Positions 1 through 15,486 are shown, counted from the first letter of the stretch. The stretch is 64,000 bases of DNA from Acanthacorydalis orientalis (GCA_034766995.1 CM068319.1:25527459-25591458); one strand, 5' to 3'. Numbers and translations are program-made. Notes: generated by a model from the sequence alone, not told the origin.

Positions 1-1609
1 TTAATAACTCACAAATAGGTATTTGATTTCCATGAGTCATTGTTCCGATATTTTTTTAAGTCACAGTATCATTTTCTTTAAAGTTCAATGATACGACATA
101 ATAATAAAAAACAGGTCTCTAAAATTTATTTTAGTTCCTATATTACAATATATTCTGTAAATTGATTTACACGTATTCGTTTTTCGTTATTATAAACAGA
201 TTTGATTGCGTTTCCTCAAAAACATGTTTCCATAGAAAAGAAAGAAGACAATGAAGTATTTTTATTGTGTAATTAGATTATCAATACAGATTTAAATAAA
301 TGATTGCACAAAACATAACTACAAAAAGATCATTAAGAAAAAAAAGATCAGCAAATCAGTTATATAAAAAATCCTACAAAATCGATTTTTGAATTCTCAT
401 ATTTTATGCTCAGCATAAAAATATCTGAAAAGTATGCTTCATTCAAAAAGAATCACACACTACATGTTATAATATGTCTGAAAACAAGTCGTTTTTTCCA
501 TTCATATTCATTATAATACAATTGTTTTTAAAACAATTAAATTATATTAAAATATCCACCAGTTAAATGTGTGTAGAATGTGAAGGCTAAGTCAGTGTGA
601 AAACTGCATAATATGTATGGCAATGTTTGACATTGGCCATAAAACTACATATAGAATTACGAATGTGCTAAAAATGAAACATTATTGTCGGTCAATTTTT
701 TTTAAAACATCCGTCAATAGTATACACTAAATTTATATGTTCTTATTACATTAATTTGTTATTTTGTCTACCATTTCCTCTCAATTTCATTTATATTTTA
801 CTATATATGTTATATATATATGAGTTAAATATTTTAGCCAATTTCAATGAAATACAAAATATTAATATACCTATATACGTATTACGCTCTGCAATTTTAT
901 TTATAATTTTGTAACTCGATTTTTCAACAATATTTTTTTATTGTAACAAAAGAAGTGTGACTGAATATTTTTAATTATTTTGATTATCTCATGTTGATAT
1001 TTTTTTGTACAACGCTTAAAACGTAAATTTATTTTGAAATATGGTTTAAATTTAAATATACTATGCCCACTAAAATTAATCTAGATCTCGCGCATTCTAT
1101 GCATACTTAAAATAAATATGTTAGCTTGTATTGAACATCTTTTCTTTGATTCATTTCTTTGCAAATCTGTCATTATTTTGTACAAATAAAATCAAACAAA
1201 TATAATTTAATTGCGGATTAAAAACCTACCTACAAAGTGCATGCTAGTCCCATTCAAAATCACTGAAATATATCCTAATTCAAAAAAAATTGACACGTTC
1301 AATGCACTTTTAATTCCCCGGAACCCACACAAATTTTATTCTAATTTAAAATTTTCAACTGGTTAGTGATAATTTTCATTACTGCTTATGTGCATTTCAA
1401 TAATGATTCTAGCGTTCTCAAAACACTACGATACAAAAAAAATCTGAAAATTTTTATTTGGTTTGTAGCAGAATGAAAATGTATTCCAAAAACTATAATT
1501 ACATTTATCATATTTTTTCCACGTGTTTTAGGTCAAGAATCTAAAATATAATAACTAGAAGTGTATAGATAAAATATAATAAGTTTAACATATATAAAAA
1601 GTACTTCAT

Positions 1610-1644
<35 letters not shown>

Positions 1645-3391
1645 CATTAGTTGTAAATAACATGAACACAATTTATACGTTAATAAATAAAATTGTGCCA
1701 TTAATTATTGAAACAAGTAAAAATCAAAATACAATAAGCCATAATTACATATATAACTCGTCTTGAATTTATTTTTAAAGGTTAATATAAAAAGTATATG
1801 CTATATCTACATTACTAAAATAAATAGCGTGACTGAAACAGGATATTTAAAAAACATATATTTTAGAAACATCGCGAAAATGATGTTCACGTATTTTATC
1901 AAAATCCAGATTACAAAACCGTGTAAAATAAAATAAATGAATTATTTATTGCAAATTGTTATTCAGCAGTCGTGATCGAATAATTGAAAGTTTAGTAAGT
2001 GAAAGGTGTGTACATGGATGTATGTACGTATGTATGTTTATATATATATATACACCAAGATCAAAAATAACACGACTATGTGACATGCAATTTAGTGCAT
2101 TAATAATCAACAACGGATATTGCACAGAAAACACTTCAAACTTATAACTTTCGAGGTAACAAGTAAAAAAGACAATACTTAAACAGGATGTTTTGATGGC
2201 AAAAGTAGTATAAAATAGTAATTTCAAACGAGTTTCCGTCCAAATAGTTGTGTAGGTCGTATCGTCGTCGTTCCGATTTATATTTTAATAATTAATAAAG
2301 AACATTTTTTTGTTAATAGTATCCTATCAAATTTAATTATTTTCAATTCAGACAAAATATGCAACAAAATAAAACTGTCTCTTCATTAGATTTTAATTAA
2401 TATTTATAACATTTGAAATTATATATATATATATATATATATATTAAATAAACACATACATTGTAGTATTTGCTTTTCACAAAGAAAATGTAACACTTAT
2501 TTTTACTTAATCATTTTCTTTAATTTTTATAATTTCTAATAAATAAGATATGAAACGAATCAAATCATAACATAATAATATGTACAATTGCTTGAAAGTT
2601 ACAGTTTACACTAGAAAGCGAATAACTTTATTAGAAATAATTTCTTCAAGTTTCTAAATCTAAGTAAAAAATAATAATTTAAGAATAATAGAACACGTCA
2701 AAGCTAACGCCTTAATAATTATATAAAATGCCATGAGGCAAGAAACCATCTGACATCTACAAAAAAAAACTCCATTAGAACACGAAAAGTAAGACAAAAA
2801 CATGAGAAAGACTGTCTAACCAAATGGAAAGAACATACAATAATCTAAAACTTTTCCAAAACTAATTTCTATTCGAAAGAAATTCTAATATTAAAATAAT
2901 TCCTTAAAACTGTTCACACAACGAAAAATAAAAAAAAAAACAAACATATACTAGTAACGAAACAAACAAGTCATAATTCAAGATAATAGAATGATATAAA
3001 AACAATCCATAACAATAGAAGAAATTTTCTGAGTAATTAACATTAACAACTAAACTACTCTACTACTTGGGTATATTACAGAGTGGAACTACAAGTATTT
3101 ATGTTTACTTCCAGTGACCGTAAAACCGCATTTCAAGCAAATTCAATACTGATCATCCCGTTTATATAAAGAGATAAGTACGTAACTATACCAGATTGCA
3201 AATAAGAACAAATACAGTGCCGTAGGGTACTATACATACAAACATTTATTTATATATATATACTGTATAACGCATCGCTATGCTACTATAATTAAACATA
3301 TCAGAGAGAAAATACAAATGCAACAACAAAATACTGACTAGTAAAATATAAATAAGGTTGTGACATACTTTAATGTGTGTGTGTGTGTATA

Positions 3392-3439
<48 letters not shown>

Positions 3440-3976
3440 TTAACAAGGATTCTTTAAACTTATCTAATACTGAAAGATTGTTGTAAAGTACTTATAGCAT
3501 CCCTTCACTTTTAAAGGTAATGACAATTTTTTCTTATATTAAATTAAGTAGAGCAATGACAATCAATGTGTTGTATCTTGAAACTTATACATTCAATATT
3601 CATTATGTAAATACATCTAAGTTTATACATGAAGATTATATTGATTGTTTTACAATAATATACGTAAATTTCATTTCAGAAGAAAATATATTAGATACAC
3701 AAATTAGTTCGATGCCTTTAAATTGAATAATCATCATCTCGTTTTGAAAATAAATGGAATCGACATTTAAATACATGCGCCTAATCAACAATAATAAGTT
3801 ATCAATTAGCTGATTGACGACATCTAAAGACTAACAACTTTTGTATCGTACTTAAAACACGAAGTTTGACACGAACACTACGACTAAATTTCTCCAAACC
3901 TCATTAGGTGTCCACACCCCCTTAAATCCTAAATAGACATCCCATGAACTCAAATCTCATGATTACAATGCTTTAA
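1..3976. other. AT-rich noncoding stretch
   Basis: No open frame here has convincing coding composition; the short frames consist of Ile/Tyr/Asn/Lys-rich translation of AT-rich DNA. It holds simple repeats, including (TA)n at about 1612-1641 and 2420-2444 and mixed TG/TA at about 3376-3435. I see no gene, RNA or transposon. Confidence 0.6.
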
Positions 3977-4163
3977 GGCTAGCGCACATTAGGACGGATT
4001 GCATCGTTTCGCAAGAATCCGGACAGATCGGCTTTCATACATTTTATATGTACCATCGCACAGTATTGCCGGGGCGGGTCGAACCACAGCGCATTGGAAT
4101 TGGTTGGCAGGCGGATTTTTGACCGATCCGCAACGATGCAATCCGTCCTAATGTGCGCTAGCC
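3977..4163. mobile_element. Short palindromic MITE with 32-bp perfect TIRs
   Basis: The two ends are perfect inverted repeats of 32 bp, beginning GGCTAGCGCACATTAGGACG at the left. The element is 187 bp and clearly more GC-rich than its surroundings. It is flanked on both sides by TTTAA (3972-3976 and 4164-4168), read as a target-site duplication; the TTAA inside it would also fit a piggyBac-like insertion. There is no coding capacity. Identical arms suggest recent mobility. The superfamily is not assigned. Confidence 0.8.
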
Positions 4164-7100
4164 TTTAATTGTATCAGGTTGGGAAATACTGTTTATCTAT
4201 ATATAAGTTAGCACATTTTAAGCCAGTGCTACAAATTGATTCTCATTTATAGCTAGTGAAAATTCTTGTATTTGTTTTAATATCAGACTTTGACAAAAGT
4301 TGTCATAATTGTAACGAAAAAATATATAAAAATTTTAACTTAAAATACTCATACCCCGTGTTCTCATTAAAAATATTACTATTATATGAACAAATAGATT
4401 ATAAATTCACAGTTTCACGTAAAATAGATCAGTACTGAAATGTTTGGTTCACAAACAAGCAACAAATATTAAATTCAAATAGAACTCAATCATTAAATGT
4501 GAATTAAAACTGCATTAATTGTGTGCTTTATCAAAAAATATTTAATGGTCATATTATAATCTTCAAAACACAAACATCAGTTTAATAACAATTATGAATA
4601 TATTTGTTCAGAAAAATTAATCTTTAATAAAAGTTTATTAAGAAACTAAGCTGTAAAATTTCATAGATTCTCATAATTAAAACAAAGAAAGGGTCTTTTA
4701 TCTCAAAATTAATTTTTCACTCATTCACAAATGATGAAAAAAACCATTAAAATATTCAACAATTAATTATTGTTCATTTTGATTATTACTTATACCTATT
4801 TCGATGGAAGACTAACATACAGAAAATTTTTCTTTGAGCTTTAAGAATGATTGCAACGCTATTGAAATGTTCAGAGCAATAATAAAAATAATCAATTTGG
4901 CTTCATATTCAAAAATTATTTCAGTGCTTTTAAAAAAAATTTTACAAGAAAAATAATACAAAATAACGAAACAAAATTGTGTAAGCTCAAATACGTCAAA
5001 CACGAGAGAAGTTCATTTTATTTTACGTAAAACATTTTTAATAGCTATTTAATTTAAAACCAGTCTAAACAATACACAGATAATAAATTTAAAAATAAAA
5101 CTATTTTCATCTTCGCTGCTTTTTTGTCGTATTTTTATAAGGATTGCTTAGAAATATTATAAAAATCATCCAAGCACGATTAACAAGTTACAAATGAAAT
5201 CATTCACGTGGCAGGAAATATTAATACCAACATTTCAAATAAGATTGCTTATCGTCTGCATTATTCACTAGGATGGGCATGTTGGAAATATTTTCAATGA
5301 AAGTAATATTACTTTAATCAACTGTTTACTTTTTTAAATATAGAATAAGAAATAAAGTAGTATGAAATTACATAAATCTAGAACGTTACATACATATTAA
5401 AATAATGTGAATTTGGAGTTACATATTTTTTTAATCAACAAAAACGATTTAATAAAATTTTGACCCTTATAAATAACTAATGATTTAATCTATTTCCACA
5501 TAACGTATTAAATAAATATTTGTATAATTTTCTCAAAATGACGTTAAAAGTAAAATCAAAAAAAAATTGCTATATATAAAACATTTTCCCTTATGGACAA
5601 AGAGCATACTGAATACTTTTTCATCAATTTCATATTCTGATCAAAATGTTCAATTGATTAATTATAAAATTTATTATTTCAATAAATTTAAACATTTTTT
5701 TTAAAAAAAATACTTAAATTTAAAATTTTCCAAATTTACAATTTTCACACATACTAAAAAACGACAGGAAATTAATTAAAAAAAATCAGGAACGCGCAAT
5801 GATCATAAAAATATATTTTCATAAAACAAGTTATTTTTCCGCAATCGCTCGCAACAGCATATTATGAAAATTATTTTATAATTCCTAGTTTCGATTATTA
5901 AACGATAATAGTTTGTTTCATTCCACTAATCAAAATATTATTTTTAAAATAATTCACATAACTGAACACGATCGTACATATGTAGTTGTTCATTCGTTTA
6001 TAAAACAATGGACATGCCGTAGTTATTGATATGGATTAATTATATTCATTTACGCTTAAATAAATTATAAACTGATTTAAAATAAAAAGAACTACAGTAA
6101 ACCAAATTTAACGATATACTATTGCGGATAAAAAGTGTATACATATTAATTTAATCAAATTAAAGTGGAAACATATTTCAAAAACACTATTTATATAATT
6201 TCATTAGAAAGACGAATATTAATAATTTTTTGCTTTTTGATTAAAACATCAGTTGAACGGAATTGTTCCTAAATGCACTCACACGCGATTTTTACTGTTC
6301 TAAGCATGTTACCAACAAAAATTATACGATATAAACAAAAAAACATTTCTACTTTCTCTTCATTTTCTTTGAGATGTAAAAATAGTAATCAAATTACATA
6401 CGTATTTTCTTCGAATAATTATATACAATAAAACGTAAGAATTTTTATTTTATTAATATTTCGCAACCTTTCTAATTGTTCATTGTACGCTTTTTGTATT
6501 AATTCATCCGAATAATACTAATTAGGGATTTCTTTAAACAACCTAGATAATTTTTACCACAAATTAATGATTTTTTTTCAAATATTTCATTTTAGAAAAA
6601 TACTTTTTTTGTATAATTTACTTTTTTCAACAAAAACTATGAATTTTTCGTTATTTTAAATTTACTTATTCATGTATTTAAAGAATAAAAATTATAATAA
6701 AACTTTAAATTTTAACTTTTTTTATTTCATGTATTAAAAATATTGTTAGGAATATTAAAATTTTAGTGTTTATAACAGATTTTTTTTTATTTCTGAAAGC
6801 TTTAAACCGATACTATTATTAAAATTTATTTACATTTACTAATTATTTAATATTGATCAATGTTGACGGAAGAGTAGTTTAACTTTTGAAATATGTATGG
6901 TCTTAAAATTTAAGTCAGGAAATCACATTACTTATCAAATTCTATAAAAGTTAATAATAAAAAATCTGATTAGCAAAAATCTCATTCAGATAGAAAATAT
7001 GACAATCACTCAAATTCAAAGTATTGGAAACCAAAACAAGATAGTAATGCTGTCTTTGGTACCAAAACCAAAAAATTAGCACCTTAAATTAATGACAACG

Positions 7101-8441
7101 ACGTTATTCAAATAAACTTCATGAGCCAGTGATCAAAATTGAAACAAAATTCATTATATTCTTAGTAATACATCAGATAATTTCTTAAATATCTATTGAG
7201 AATGTTTCTGTTAGCTTAGAGAAATGTGCCTACAATATTGAAGCCTGCGTTGACTTTTAACATTGAAACAAATCTCTATGTTCTATATAAAGTTAATGGT
7301 ATTAAATAATATTTAATTCACCTAAAGAAATAGTTTAATATCCTCATTAATTTAAAATCAAAAACAATTAAAAAAGAGTATTTTTCAGGTACCTGTGCAT
7401 TTCAGCCTACAAATAGGTTAGGTCTCTCTTGATACAAACGATACAATTAATTAATATGAATTTTTCATCGTCAATTAATAATCAGTGGCCAATGGTTAAT
7501 AGATATAATTTAATTTATTGTGAACTGACTACATTTTGGATATAAAATTTCAAAATGTTCGACGTTCCACAATAAAAACGAGAATATATTAAAATATATT
7601 TAATAATATGTAAAAATAATAACTATATCAATTGTAAAGTGTAATATTATTTTATTTTCGAATATGAAATTTCTTGCAAACAATAAACGAACGTTTCATT
7701 TGTTCAGTTGCAATACGACTAAAAGCAAAACAAGTTAATTTTCTTATCAAAGAAACATATACATTTTCCTACTGCATATAAACAAACAGACCAGGTAAAT
7801 AAATTAAACATTCTAAGTTTTAATTTTCAAAGATATATAGTATGTACTGTTATTAAGTATTTGTAATAAGCAAACACAAAGTTTAATATAAAAAAAAATA
7901 AGATATACATGTACCAATAGTAACATACAATTAAATTGCATTCACTTTGATAAGTTCATTGAAAATGACTACATACAGAATATACAAAAAGAAGACATGT
8001 CCGATACACATTTCACATGTATATTGAATGTTGATATGCAATCTTTTAAAACCAGTTTTTTAATAAGGCAAGGACGTACTATCTTATACATATATATACA
8101 ATAAAAAATACAAATTTAATTCAGAAAACGCCAACCTGAGCTATAATTATAATAAAAAAAAGTAATCACTTGCATAACTGGACTGCTGATTTACTTCATC
8201 AAGAAAACAAGTGTCGAATATTTGAAGAAGTATAATCTAATTAATGATACAAAATGCAAACTGTATTAAATTACATATACATTTTTTTAATAAACATGTG
8301 CACAAATATACACACAAAGCAAAATAACCTACGTAAAAATAAAAACTGACAGTTTTAAAAAACATTCACGAACAGAGAATTTTTATTGAATTCGTACGTA
8401 ATTTAATGTTAACTTCATGTGAAAATTTATTGCTTTTCTAG
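4164..8441. other. AT-rich noncoding stretch
   Basis: No supported gene. Open frames are short and of random AT-rich composition, and there are only homopolymer runs and a few short TA runs. Could be intergenic or part of a large intron. Confidence 0.55.
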
Positions 8442-8542
8442 TGACCGATCAACAAACGACAAAGTTATTCGTAGTTCGATTCCCTGCAGGGTATTGGGAT
8501 TATTCCGATTGCGAACTCAACGGACCGAATAAAATAACATGA
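8442..8542 (+). other. GC-richer island resembling a short terminal exon
   Basis: An acceptor-like TTGCTTTTCTAG ends at 8441 and is followed by 32 codons without a stop, then TGA at 8540-8542, if the first two bases complete a phase-1 codon. The peptide includes the mixed stretch FPAGYWDYSDCELNGPNK, unlike the Ile/Lys/Asn-rich noise nearby. The GC-richer tract extends to about 8660. No domain is recognised. It could be an alternative exon, a conserved noncoding element or a transposon scrap. Confidence 0.25.
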
Positions 8543-11500
8543 AAATGAACTAGACGAGCAGAATACAGAATAACTCAGTACGCTTTATTGCTTCACATTT
8601 GTATGCAACGCATTGAATTGCAACTAGAATTACTGTGTTATGAATAAATGCAATGTAATAATGAACGCATGCAATAATTAAAGAATATAACAGTTAATTA
8701 TTTTTTTAATAAACATTTTCCCAATACAAGAACGGGATACATATTTTATTTACAATTCGGTACATAAAATGAAATATAAATAATATTAAAAAAAAATACA
8801 TAAAAAAAATGTCGATGAAAATAATATATGCTTCAAACGACTGATTTTAAGCGCAAAAAATATTATATATGAATATATGTTTTTTAATAAACATATGAAA
8901 TATTAATACATACGGATGCTAATAAACAAAACGCTTTAAAAATAAAACAAACAAAATACTAATAACAATTTTAAAACTGATATGGAATGAATTAGTTTTC
9001 GTGACTTGTCAACTTAAAAAATGGTATCGTTTATTTACTTTCCCACAATTAATATGTAGAAAAAACTAACACAAACTTTCAATGAAATATCTCTCACTTA
9101 CAGGAAAGTATCTCAAAGTACTTTAATATGTATTCAGAAAAATTAACTGTCTTAACTTGCCAGATAGTTCTTACTTTAATGGTGAAAAAATTAAATTTAT
9201 TATTTTTGTAAACCAGAGATTCATAACTTGACAACATGCATCAATATATTCCCAACAGCCTAATTCATTAAACATAGATATAAGAAAGTTACTTAATTTA
9301 GAGAGAATTAAATAATCATCTCTAAATGAAGTATTTATGCTATAAAATAAGTAATGAAAACCTCGAAAAAGTATTTAAAATCCAGAAATGTATGTACTTA
9401 TTATTTTTTTGTAATAAGAAATGTAATAAAGATATTGAAGATGTTAAATAAGAGTAAACCTTAAAGTATATAAAAACACAAATAATTACAATATCTATTT
9501 AAAAATTCTAACATTATCAAATTGAAAAAATGAAAATATATTAAATATTCCAAAACCTTCGAATAATTCAACAAATACAATGTTTCCATAAATTAAGTAT
9601 TCAAAGACAAAACTTTCAGTTCGACAACGTCTTATCATTGATTTCCAATTCTTGCACACTTTCAAATCGATCCCGTATATAAAGAAAAAAGTATCTCTAC
9701 ACAACAAATACACTTTAACATTGTAGACGTTGTTTCCTCTTATTTCAAAACAAACGTAAGCTGTAGCGATCAATACTTTTTTGTTCAGTAGTTAACTAAT
9801 GATAAATGAATTATGAATATTTCAGAAATCAATTCATTTCAGTACATTCTACGAACAGCCTTATACGGCCCTGATTTAAAAACATAATACTAACAAACAT
9901 AGAATTTCTACATCTGAGCGTAGGCCAAATTGTGAAATATCCCTGTCACCGTTCAACAACTTTCAATAACGACTAAAAATATACTCGTATACGGTAAAGA
10001 AACATTAAGTGAATGTTTAAATGTTCTTCATAATCAATACCATAAAAGTGTTTTATTCCTTTTATTAGATCAACATTAGTATCTTTACAACTGTGGACGA
10101 TAAACCTAATCGTTTTTATATAATATAATACGCCCACATTACCAAACATAAACAGAAAAAAGATATAACCTTCACGCTCTATCAATTAGCTTGTGTACGT
10201 GTTTTTACTAATTTAACTTACTACCGTAAAAAATTACCATAACATTTTTTCAATATATTTACACTAATAAAATTATTTAACACTATAAGTAGATTATTCA
10301 GTGGTTATAGTTCATCTCATTGAAAAACAGTCAATCAATTTTAATAGAAATATACTATTATAATATAAAAACAAATTCAGTTCATTTTATTCTTGGTCAT
10401 ATTTCTAACCTCTAGTTTTTATTGTTACACAAGTAAAAACTAATTTGCTGTAACTTTCATAATTTACCTATATATATATATATATAAATTTTCAATCGAT
10501 CTTAAAGAACTAATCATTTTTTATGAATATGGGTGTTTATGAAATATGAGTATATTTTAATCATTGTTAGTTCTCTAGAGTCTAGACCATTGATAAAATG
10601 TTTTTTCAATTTTTGAACATAAATTTAAACATCAGTTTAGAAAAATTTTCGATAAAAAATATAATAATATTCCCCAACTGCAATGAATAAAGATTCAATT
10701 AGAAAATTGTTGAAATATATACTTCAAGGGTAACAAAATATTTTAGATAACTGACAAAAAATTTCGAATCTTGAAATATAATTATTTTTCTGTTATCAAT
10801 AACTTAACAAATACGTTTTTTTTCCTAAAATTATGTTTATATTATATTCAACAAATCAGAAATAACTTTCTACATCTTATTTTACTAATTCCCTTTCTTA
10901 ATGTATTTATAAAAGCTTTCACTAAAGAAGGTTGTAGATTCAACATACAGGAATGCAATTCACTTTAGGCAAGAGCTCCATGTATAAATGACCGATCACT
11001 CGCCCATCCGTCTTTTATAATTGTCGAATTTAATTTAATATATATAATTATTCTATTCCTCTGTAGAGATAAAATAAAAATGTTTGGCTAAAAAAGTAGT
11101 ATACTTAAAATTGCACTTTTTTTATTTTCAATTTAACCATTTAAAAAAAGTAATTTTGTTACAGAAATTTTTGTTATTTTAATTTTTAACCAAAAACAGT
11201 TATAGAATACTTTTTGCTAACGGTTTCTTTTAAGACAAAACCATTAAGAAACTGGATGATATATCACTGATAAACTGAATCATTAATAATATATTTTGAA
11301 ATAATTTAAAATAATAAATAAAAATAATATAAATTTAAAATAAACTTAAGAAATTATATAACATGTATGTATGAGTGTGTGTATGTGTATATATATATAT
11401 ATATATATCAAACCATCAAAATGTCAATGAAACATATGAAAATATTTCTTAACAAAACGAATGTTTCACTTATTTTTACTAACGAACCAATTATATTGTA

Positions 11501-12051
11501 ACACAAACTCCAATGATAATTCATTCCGTACGTGCACTGATAACTTCAAAATATGTTTAAATGAGAGTGAAAGGAATACCTAGCGATGCATATCTATATA
11601 AAATTTTGCGAATAAAACATTTAACACTTAAGAATGTATAAATATTACGTATTTATTAATACAACATTTTATATAACAGTATTAATTCATATTTTAAATT
11701 AGTATATTAAATCTACCATAAACAGGATTATTATCTTTTCTTCTATTGTTTTTAATAAGTCACTTCATTATTTTTAAAACTAATCGTTTCGACAATACTC
11801 AAATACTAATGTCTAATCGGCCCAATTGAATTTTTAATTCATCGTTGCTTTTCATCGATACAATGTTCTAAGCAACAATTTGCTTTATCAAAACAATATT
11901 AACACGAGCTATTTCTCTGTTTTTTTTTATGAATTCTTGCATCTATGAAATAAATGAAATGTGGTACTTTTCGTAGAACCACTATTATTTTAAAACAAGT
12001 AATTTTTTACTGTTATACAATTGTGATGTTTCTGGAAACATTTAACTTTAC

Positions 12052-12106
<55 letters not shown>

Positions 12107-13257
12107 TCTTGAATATAAAACCTACTTCATGTATAATAACGTAGGTCAAACTGAGTTACAAGAAGAAATGTATTATTTCAATTTATCTATTACTGTTACT
12201 TTTGTACACAAATGTGTGTGTGTGTGTGTATATATATATATGCGAATGTATGTGGTTATATATAAAGTAATTTACATTAAATACTTACTATCTAATAAGT
12301 GTTCAAAAACAACTACTTCAAATATTTCATATTTTAAAGGTTTGCAATTTTTTATAATATATAAATAATAGACGATAATCTGATAATGAAATAATATGTC
12401 ATACAAAAATGATCAATAATTGTTCAAAGTTAAAAATATCTTAAAATAAGTATTTTAGTTTTTACAAATAAATCAGTAGTTGTGAAAAATTAGAAAAGAA
12501 AGTGTTTGTTTGATGTAATACCGAACCAAACATAAAAATCTATATTAACGCACGCGAATTGTGAAAATTGTTACATATTAACAATTATAGTGAAAGATAA
12601 ATAATATTACAATAACATAAGTTTGGTAAATGAAGAGTAAAAATGAACTCTTACTCTTATACACGTATCTTTCAAATGATTACAGTCCTCAATTCAACAA
12701 TCATTAGTTATAATCACGTTAAAATTGTTTTGATGTTTGCTGATAACATCGATACGTTCACTACATATTTATGACACACTTTTAAATACGAAATTTTATA
12801 AGATGTACTAAAAAAATTGAAGACATTCATAAATATTGAAAGTATATCAGTTGTAGTGAAAGTTGATATTCTAATAAAAAGATGATAGCTAACGAAAAAT
12901 TAGTTTCTCTATAGAATAGGGCGATTTTTTGAAAACGCATTGAATAAACCATATTAAATTTAAATATTTATACTGCTGTATGATTATTATAAAACATATA
13001 GCAAAAGGTTGAAATCTAAGTGACTAACATGTGTAATTGCTAAATATATCAACAAAAACAACATTCAAACAAATTAGATATCTAATCAAAGATACATCAA
13101 TAGTTATACTTAATACACATTGTAGTCGAAACACTGTGAAAGTAACATGCAAAAAAGTAAAAACGACAGAAATAAATGAAAAAATCTCAATGGGATATTC
13201 ATCTCCTGTTAAACTCTCTAAAGAGAACATTTATCAGATGGTGTACACGTTTGTGTG

Positions 13258-13308
<51 letters not shown>

Positions 13309-13754
13309 GTCTTCATTTGTTTTTTCAGCCTTTTCAACCTTTTCCCATATTTTGTGGCATTTTTAACCAATCTAACTACGTATAAATACGTGTTTATTAA
13401 GCCAGTGTTTATTATTAATAATTAGTTTAGTTTCAGTAAGACCTGAAACAACAGTATATATATATATATATATATATATATTAGTCAAATACCAACAATT
13501 ATTTAATTACCAATTACTTTGCATCATCTTAACTTTAGTTTTGCGGCGTTTTGATGAACTCAATACATGTATGTATCTATTACGAAATACATGTTTATTT
13601 TAAATTACAATAAACAAAATATCTATTTATTTTCTTATTTGCTTTATTTTAAAACAATACGAAATCCTACGGTTCATTAAACATTCAAAACAATCGCATA
13701 ATTGACAATTCTGATTGAAAGGCATACCAATGAACAAAACTAAACAATATTGTA

Positions 13755-13819
<65 letters not shown>

Positions 13820-14130
13820 GTACATGCAAATCAATACTAGAACATTTGCAACTACAATGTTGCGATTAAGTAACATAAAAAAGTAATTCCACTTTAACAC
13901 AAATGATAATCTTTGCAAAGATAAATACATTCAATAACCAGACGTAATAATAATACACTATATATAATATAACTTATGATGTACAAAATATAACATAAAA
14001 GATCACTCTGAAGATACATTAGAAAGTATAAAGTTATAAAAATGAAAAATTGATTATAAAAGAAAGCTGCTATTCGATAAGATGAAACACAAAACAGCGC
14101 AACAGTGTAATTGTCTGTATATGATATATA
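8543..14130. other. AT-rich noncoding stretch with long (TA)n tracts
   Basis: No supported gene. Contains long TA dinucleotide runs at about 12055-12099, 13258-13306, 13457-13480 and 13756-13818, and TG/TA mixtures near 11370-11408 and 12212-12241. Frames that cross them give Tyr-Ile repeats and are spurious. Confidence 0.55.
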
Positions 14131-14729
14131 TTAGGTTGGTAGAAAAATAATTGCGGTTTATGACTTTCAAATTCATATACATTTTTACCTTTTTTGATTT
14201 TTTTAGCTGTTTTAAGTGATCCAGTACTGTTGGATGACTAATGCCTAACTTTTGTGCAAGCTCTCGAATTGTTATGCATGATTCTGATTCAACTAATGGC
14301 TTCAGTTGGTCGTTATGAACTGAAGAAGGACGCCCGCGACCTTCTTCATTTTTAAGTCTCTAGTCCCCAGTACATTTTTTTTGGAACCATCATTGCACCG
14401 TACGTTCCTTAATAATACTCACACCAAAAGCATCGTTTAGTTTACGAGCAGTTTCTATTTACCATCTGTATTCAACTCGTACAAAAAAATGCGCTTATTT
14501 ATGAATGCTTCTTATGCTCTTATTAAAAATGCTTCTTTTCAATCTTCAATTTGATAGCCCAATTTGAAGTAAAATTAATAATAAAACCAAAGTCGATGCT
14601 ACCAAAATACAGACCGAAAAATGCACTTTAAAATGATATTAACATGAACATGATGAAATGACACTTTCATTGAAAAAAATTGAAGTTAAAATTCAAACAA
14701 AATCCTAAATTATTTTTCTACCAACCTAA
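14131..14729 (-). mobile_element. Internally deleted mariner element with N-terminal transposase remnant
   Basis: A 599-bp element with perfect 22-bp terminal inverted repeats (TTAGGTTGGTAGAAAAATAA.. at the left) flanked by TA on both sides, the mariner target duplication. On the minus strand about 14190-14510 reads as the helix-turn-helix part of a mariner transposase: an ERTVQ-like motif, then EEGRGRPSSVHNDQLK, then the second helix-turn-helix with ITIRELAQKLGISHPTVLDH. The frame has stops and a shift. The catalytic DDD domain is absent because sequence after the second HTH runs straight into the TIR. It cannot make transposase, but intact ends could once have been mobilised in trans. Confidence 0.88.
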
Positions 14730-15020
14730 TAAATATGTATATATGTTAATATAAAAAGCTAAATCTTAGCTACACCTTTATATGTTAACAAAATTAAATT
14801 AAAATTAATTAAATTAACACTTTGTATGCAAATTGATTAATTTCGGTATTTTCTATGATAAATTTATGAAAATAAACAATTTAAGTAAATACAAAAAAAG
14901 AATTTATTTCAAACTTCTTCACCCCTGGAATTTCAAAAGTTTGTGGAATTAAAAACGAAACTGTGAATAAAAACGAAATAAAAATACCTTTTAACTTTTA
15001 TAAAAAAAACAATTCATTCC

Positions 15021-15090
<70 letters not shown>

Positions 15091-15408
15091 GATAATCAAA
15101 TTTCTTGCACACATTAATTTGAATTAATACTAATAAAAAATTTCAAACATTATAACTTCTTGTAATTGTAAAATTATATATTATTTGTCATTTACTATTT
15201 ATCATTTACTATTATATCAGTACATCAATTAACGATGTCTAAACGTAAATATTTACTCTATTACCAATTATAACTTTTGACCAGACTACTTTCAATCCAA
15301 CCATTTAATCACTTTCGTAATACTAATACTCAAGAATGACAATAAAAGCAATGTCATATACCTAAATAAAACAGACATGTACCTAAACAAATAAACATAA
15401 ATACATAA

Positions 15409-15486
<78 letters not shown>

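Noticed and set aside
8485..8500. tRNA B-box-like GTTCGATTCC
   Set aside because: No A box at a suitable distance and no acceptor stem.
9495..9773. 92-codon minus frame in the left desert
   Set aside because: No domain, no splice partners, and Phe/Ile/Tyr-rich composition expected by chance; the neighbouring frame at 9973-10185 is alike.
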